NCBI RefSeq assembly: GCF_901411515.1
Contig: NZ_CABDUX010000001.1
Span: 496,001 to 560,000 of the forward strand
DNA length: 64,000 bases
Reading direction: 5' to 3'
Source: Raoultibacter phocaeensis
GTDB taxonomy: Bacteria > Actinomycetota > Coriobacteriia > Coriobacteriales > Eggerthellaceae
Shown here: in pieces, positions 62,318-64,000 of the stretch
Position numbering within the stretch: position 1 is the first letter of the stretch
How the letters are laid out: each line of letters starts with the position of its first letter
Made by a program: the position numbers and the translations under genes
Notes under the pieces: generated by a model
Seen by the model: only the letters and a program-made list of their open reading frames with translations
What the model was told of the DNA's origin: nothing
Database searches by the model: none

Positions 62318-64000
62318 TTACTCGATCAGCCCCAATTCCCGTGCTCTCAACACGGCATCGGGAGCGCAGTGCACGGCGAGCTTGCGGTAAGCCGCTTGGA
62401 TGTGGCTCTTCACGGTGGGCATCGAAAGCCCCGTCTCCTCGACGATCTCGGCGTTACGGTACCCGCGCGCAAGCAGTTCGAGGATGCGCTTTTGCTGCTT
62501 GGACAGTTTTATCGGCTTATCGCTCCTGGCAAGATTCGCGCATACGCCGCGGAAGCGCCGAGAGCGATCGTGCGCCGCAAGAAACGCTTCCTGCACGAAC
62601 GCGCGAGCGAGCGGACCCGCGTAATCGGGTTGCGCGATGCGTGACGCCAGGCTCTTGAGCACCGGCTCGATCGCCGCGCCCTCGTCAGCCACCACCCGCA
62701 CATACCCGTAAGGCGCAAGCGCCTCGAGGGCCTCCGCGAGCGCATCGACGGCCTCTTTCTTCCTCCCAACAGCCCACAGCAGGGCGGCCAACAGGGTCCC
62801 GGCCTCCCCGACGTCGAGCGGACGCCGAAACTCCCGACCGAACGCGAGCAAGCACCCGAGCAGGCATTCAGCCTCGTCGGTGCGCCCGAGCACGATGAGC
62901 GAGCGCGCCGTCGTGAAGTGCTGGAACACGCGAACGAGCTCGATGCGCTTCACGTCGGTCACGAAGTACTCGTCCATCCAAACCCCCGCAGCGCGCCTGT
63001 CGGCATCGAACAGCCTGAGCTTCGTGCGGTACGCCTTGAGGTTCGGGAGGAAATACAAAGCGTCGCGTTCCACGAACGCCGAAAGCTCCTCGAGCGCGGC
63101 GGCCTGCGCCCCGTCGTCGCCCATCTGCCAGAGCGTCGCGTGGCGCATGAGCAGGATGCAGATGCGCCCGTCCTCCTTGTTTTCGGGCACGAGGGCCCGC
63201 CACGCTTCGTCAAGCCCGCCGAGCGCTTCGTCGAGGCGGTTGCGCTCGTAGGCGAAACACGCCGGCATGAGCGGGTAGATGTAGCCCCATTCGGCGCCGA
63301 GCAGCTGGGCGAACGTGCGCCCGAGCAGATCCATGCCGCCCTCTTCGAGCCCGATCGCCGAGTAATCGAGGTTGCTGCGGTGCGGGTACGGAAGGTTGTG
63401 CGTGAACGAGGCGATGGCCGTTGCCAGACCCTCGGGCGTGAACCGCTTGACGAACCGGCTGAACATCGAGAACTTCTTCGCCTTCTCGATGATGGTCGTC
63501 CGATGATCGACGCTGTAGGCGAGGATGACGAACTCGACGAAGCGCGAATCGGAAACGGCGATGCGCGGCAGCGTGCGGTACAGCTCGTCCATGTGGTGCT
63601 CGTAGGCTTCACGTTGGCTCGTCAGATACGTGTACCAGGCGGCGAGCACCCGCAGAGGGGGGCACGCCCTGTACGCGTCGTCGGTAAGCGCTTCGATGTC
63701 GAGCGTCCGCAGAAATTCGGCGTAGTCGGCCACCGATCCGCGGTTGTTCTCGAACAGAAACAGCAGCAGATACGTATCCATGCCGTGAAACTCGCCGCTT
63801 TCGAGCCAGAAGCGCAGCGCACGGGTGTAATCGCCGCGCGTGCGGAAGTGCTCGGCCGCGCGCTTGCAGAGGGCCGCATGGTCAACGCCGCCGGCGGCAG
63901 CCTTGTCGCGCAGGAAATCCTGGAACAGGTGGTGGTAGCGGTACGTGTCGCCGTGAAGCCGCGAAAGGAACGTGTTTGAGCGAGCGAGGCTGTCCATGAC
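62318..64000 (-). CDS. MalT-like LuxR regulator, C-terminal part (cut by window edge)
   Basis: About 560 C-terminal residues are in the window; the 5' end is beyond position 64000. It has the helical-repeat sensor region (RSNTFLSRLHGDTYRYHHLF onward) and an intact GerE HTH (LSKQQKRILELLARGYRNAE, ETGLSMPTVKSHIQAAYRKL, VLRARELGLIE). It closely resembles the frameshifted regulator at 45017-47598 along its whole visible length, including LESGEFHGMDTYLLLFLFEN against LESGDFRGMDTYLLLYLYEN. It provides the intact reference for that lesion. Its target is unknown and may lie beyond the edge. Confidence 0.9.
   Translation of the reverse strand, partial: VMDSLARSNTFLSRLHGDTYRYHHLFQDFLRDKAAAGGVDHAALCKRAAEHFRTRGDYTRALRFWLESGEFHGMDTYLLLFLFENNRGSVADYAEFLRTLDIEALTDDAYRACPPLRVLAAWYTYLTSQREAYEHHMDELYRTLPRIAVSDSRFVEFVILAYSVDHRTTIIEKAKKFSMFSRFVKRFTPEGLATAIASFTHNLPYPHRSNLDYSAIGLEEGGMDLLGRTFAQLLGAEWGYIYPLMPACFAYERNRLDEALGGLDEAWRALVPENKEDGRICILLMRHATLWQMGDDGAQAAALEELSAFVERDALYFLPNLKAYRTKLRLFDADRRAAGVWMDEYFVTDVKRIELVRVFQHFTTARSLIVLGRTDEAECLLGCLLAFGREFRRPLDVGEAGTLLAALLWAVGRKKEAVDALAEALEALAPYGYVRVVADEGAAIEPVLKSLASRIAQPDYAGPLARAFVQEAFLAAHDRSRRFRGVCANLARSDKPIKLSKQQKRILELLARGYRNAEIVEETGLSMPTVKSHIQAAYRKLAVHCAPDAVLRARELGLIE

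Noticed and set aside
1-64000. CRISPR array, prophage or transposase genes
   Set aside because: No regularly spaced identical repeats and no phage or transposase proteins were found on either strand.

Overview
The window reads like a GC-rich chromosomal segment from an anaerobic gut actinobacterium of the Eggerthellaceae (class Coriobacteriia). This rests on family-level recognition, not a database search. The clues are two Tat-exported fumarate-reductase-like flavoproteins, each divergent from a polytopic-membrane LuxR regulator; split 2-hydroxyacyl-CoA dehydratase activase genes; a TsaB-RimI-TsaD fusion; and many surface proteins ending in an LxxTGD sorting signal. No transposase, phage gene, CRISPR array or sortase gene was seen.

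Region by region. 1-5.2 kb (minus strand): the high-affinity potassium pump operon kdpFABC followed by the start of kdpD, with a candidate response-regulator operator upstream. 5.4-13.3 kb (plus): an inverted-repeat element, a tandem glycine riboswitch with terminator, then gcvT-gcvH-gcvPA-gcvPB-lplA-lpd, a complete glycine cleavage set including a lipoate ligase. 13.3-19.1 kb (minus): REP-like repeats, the fused t6A gene, tsaE, a D-3-phosphoglycerate dehydrogenase and an Old Yellow Enzyme relative. 19.3-25.2 kb: flavoprotein reductase/LuxR pair 1, a diguanylate cyclase with a periplasmic sensor, and a UPF0114 membrane protein. 25.2-25.9 kb: a second inverted-repeat element, a G/T-rich repeat tract and tRNA-Leu(CAG). 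25.9-34.8 kb: an AlkZ-like winged-helix protein and three sortase-type surface proteins. 34.9-37.0 kb: a membrane protein, a universal stress protein and a YdcF-like protein. 37.3-44.9 kb: reductase/LuxR pair 2, then a TetR gene leading three activase-type genes. 45.0-64 kb: three large MalT-like LuxR regulators (one frameshifted, one cut by the window end) around a giant Tat-exported surface protein and a four-gene surface-protein operon.

Two themes stand out. First, the accessory loci are modular: each respiratory-type reductase and each large surface locus has its own LuxR-type regulator divergently transcribed from it. Second, three of the surface or regulator genes carry single-base lesions that would impair them: an ACG where the start codon should be (31608), a one-base deletion in the HTH of a regulator (about 45123), and an in-frame TAG replacing an expected TGG (52007) just upstream of the sorting signal. 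These may be decay, phase-off states or sequence errors.

The most unusual non-coding signal is a pair of intergenic elements (5386-5534 and 25273-25419). They share a conserved core but are enclosed by perfect 28-bp and 32-bp inverted repeats whose sequences are unrelated between the two copies.
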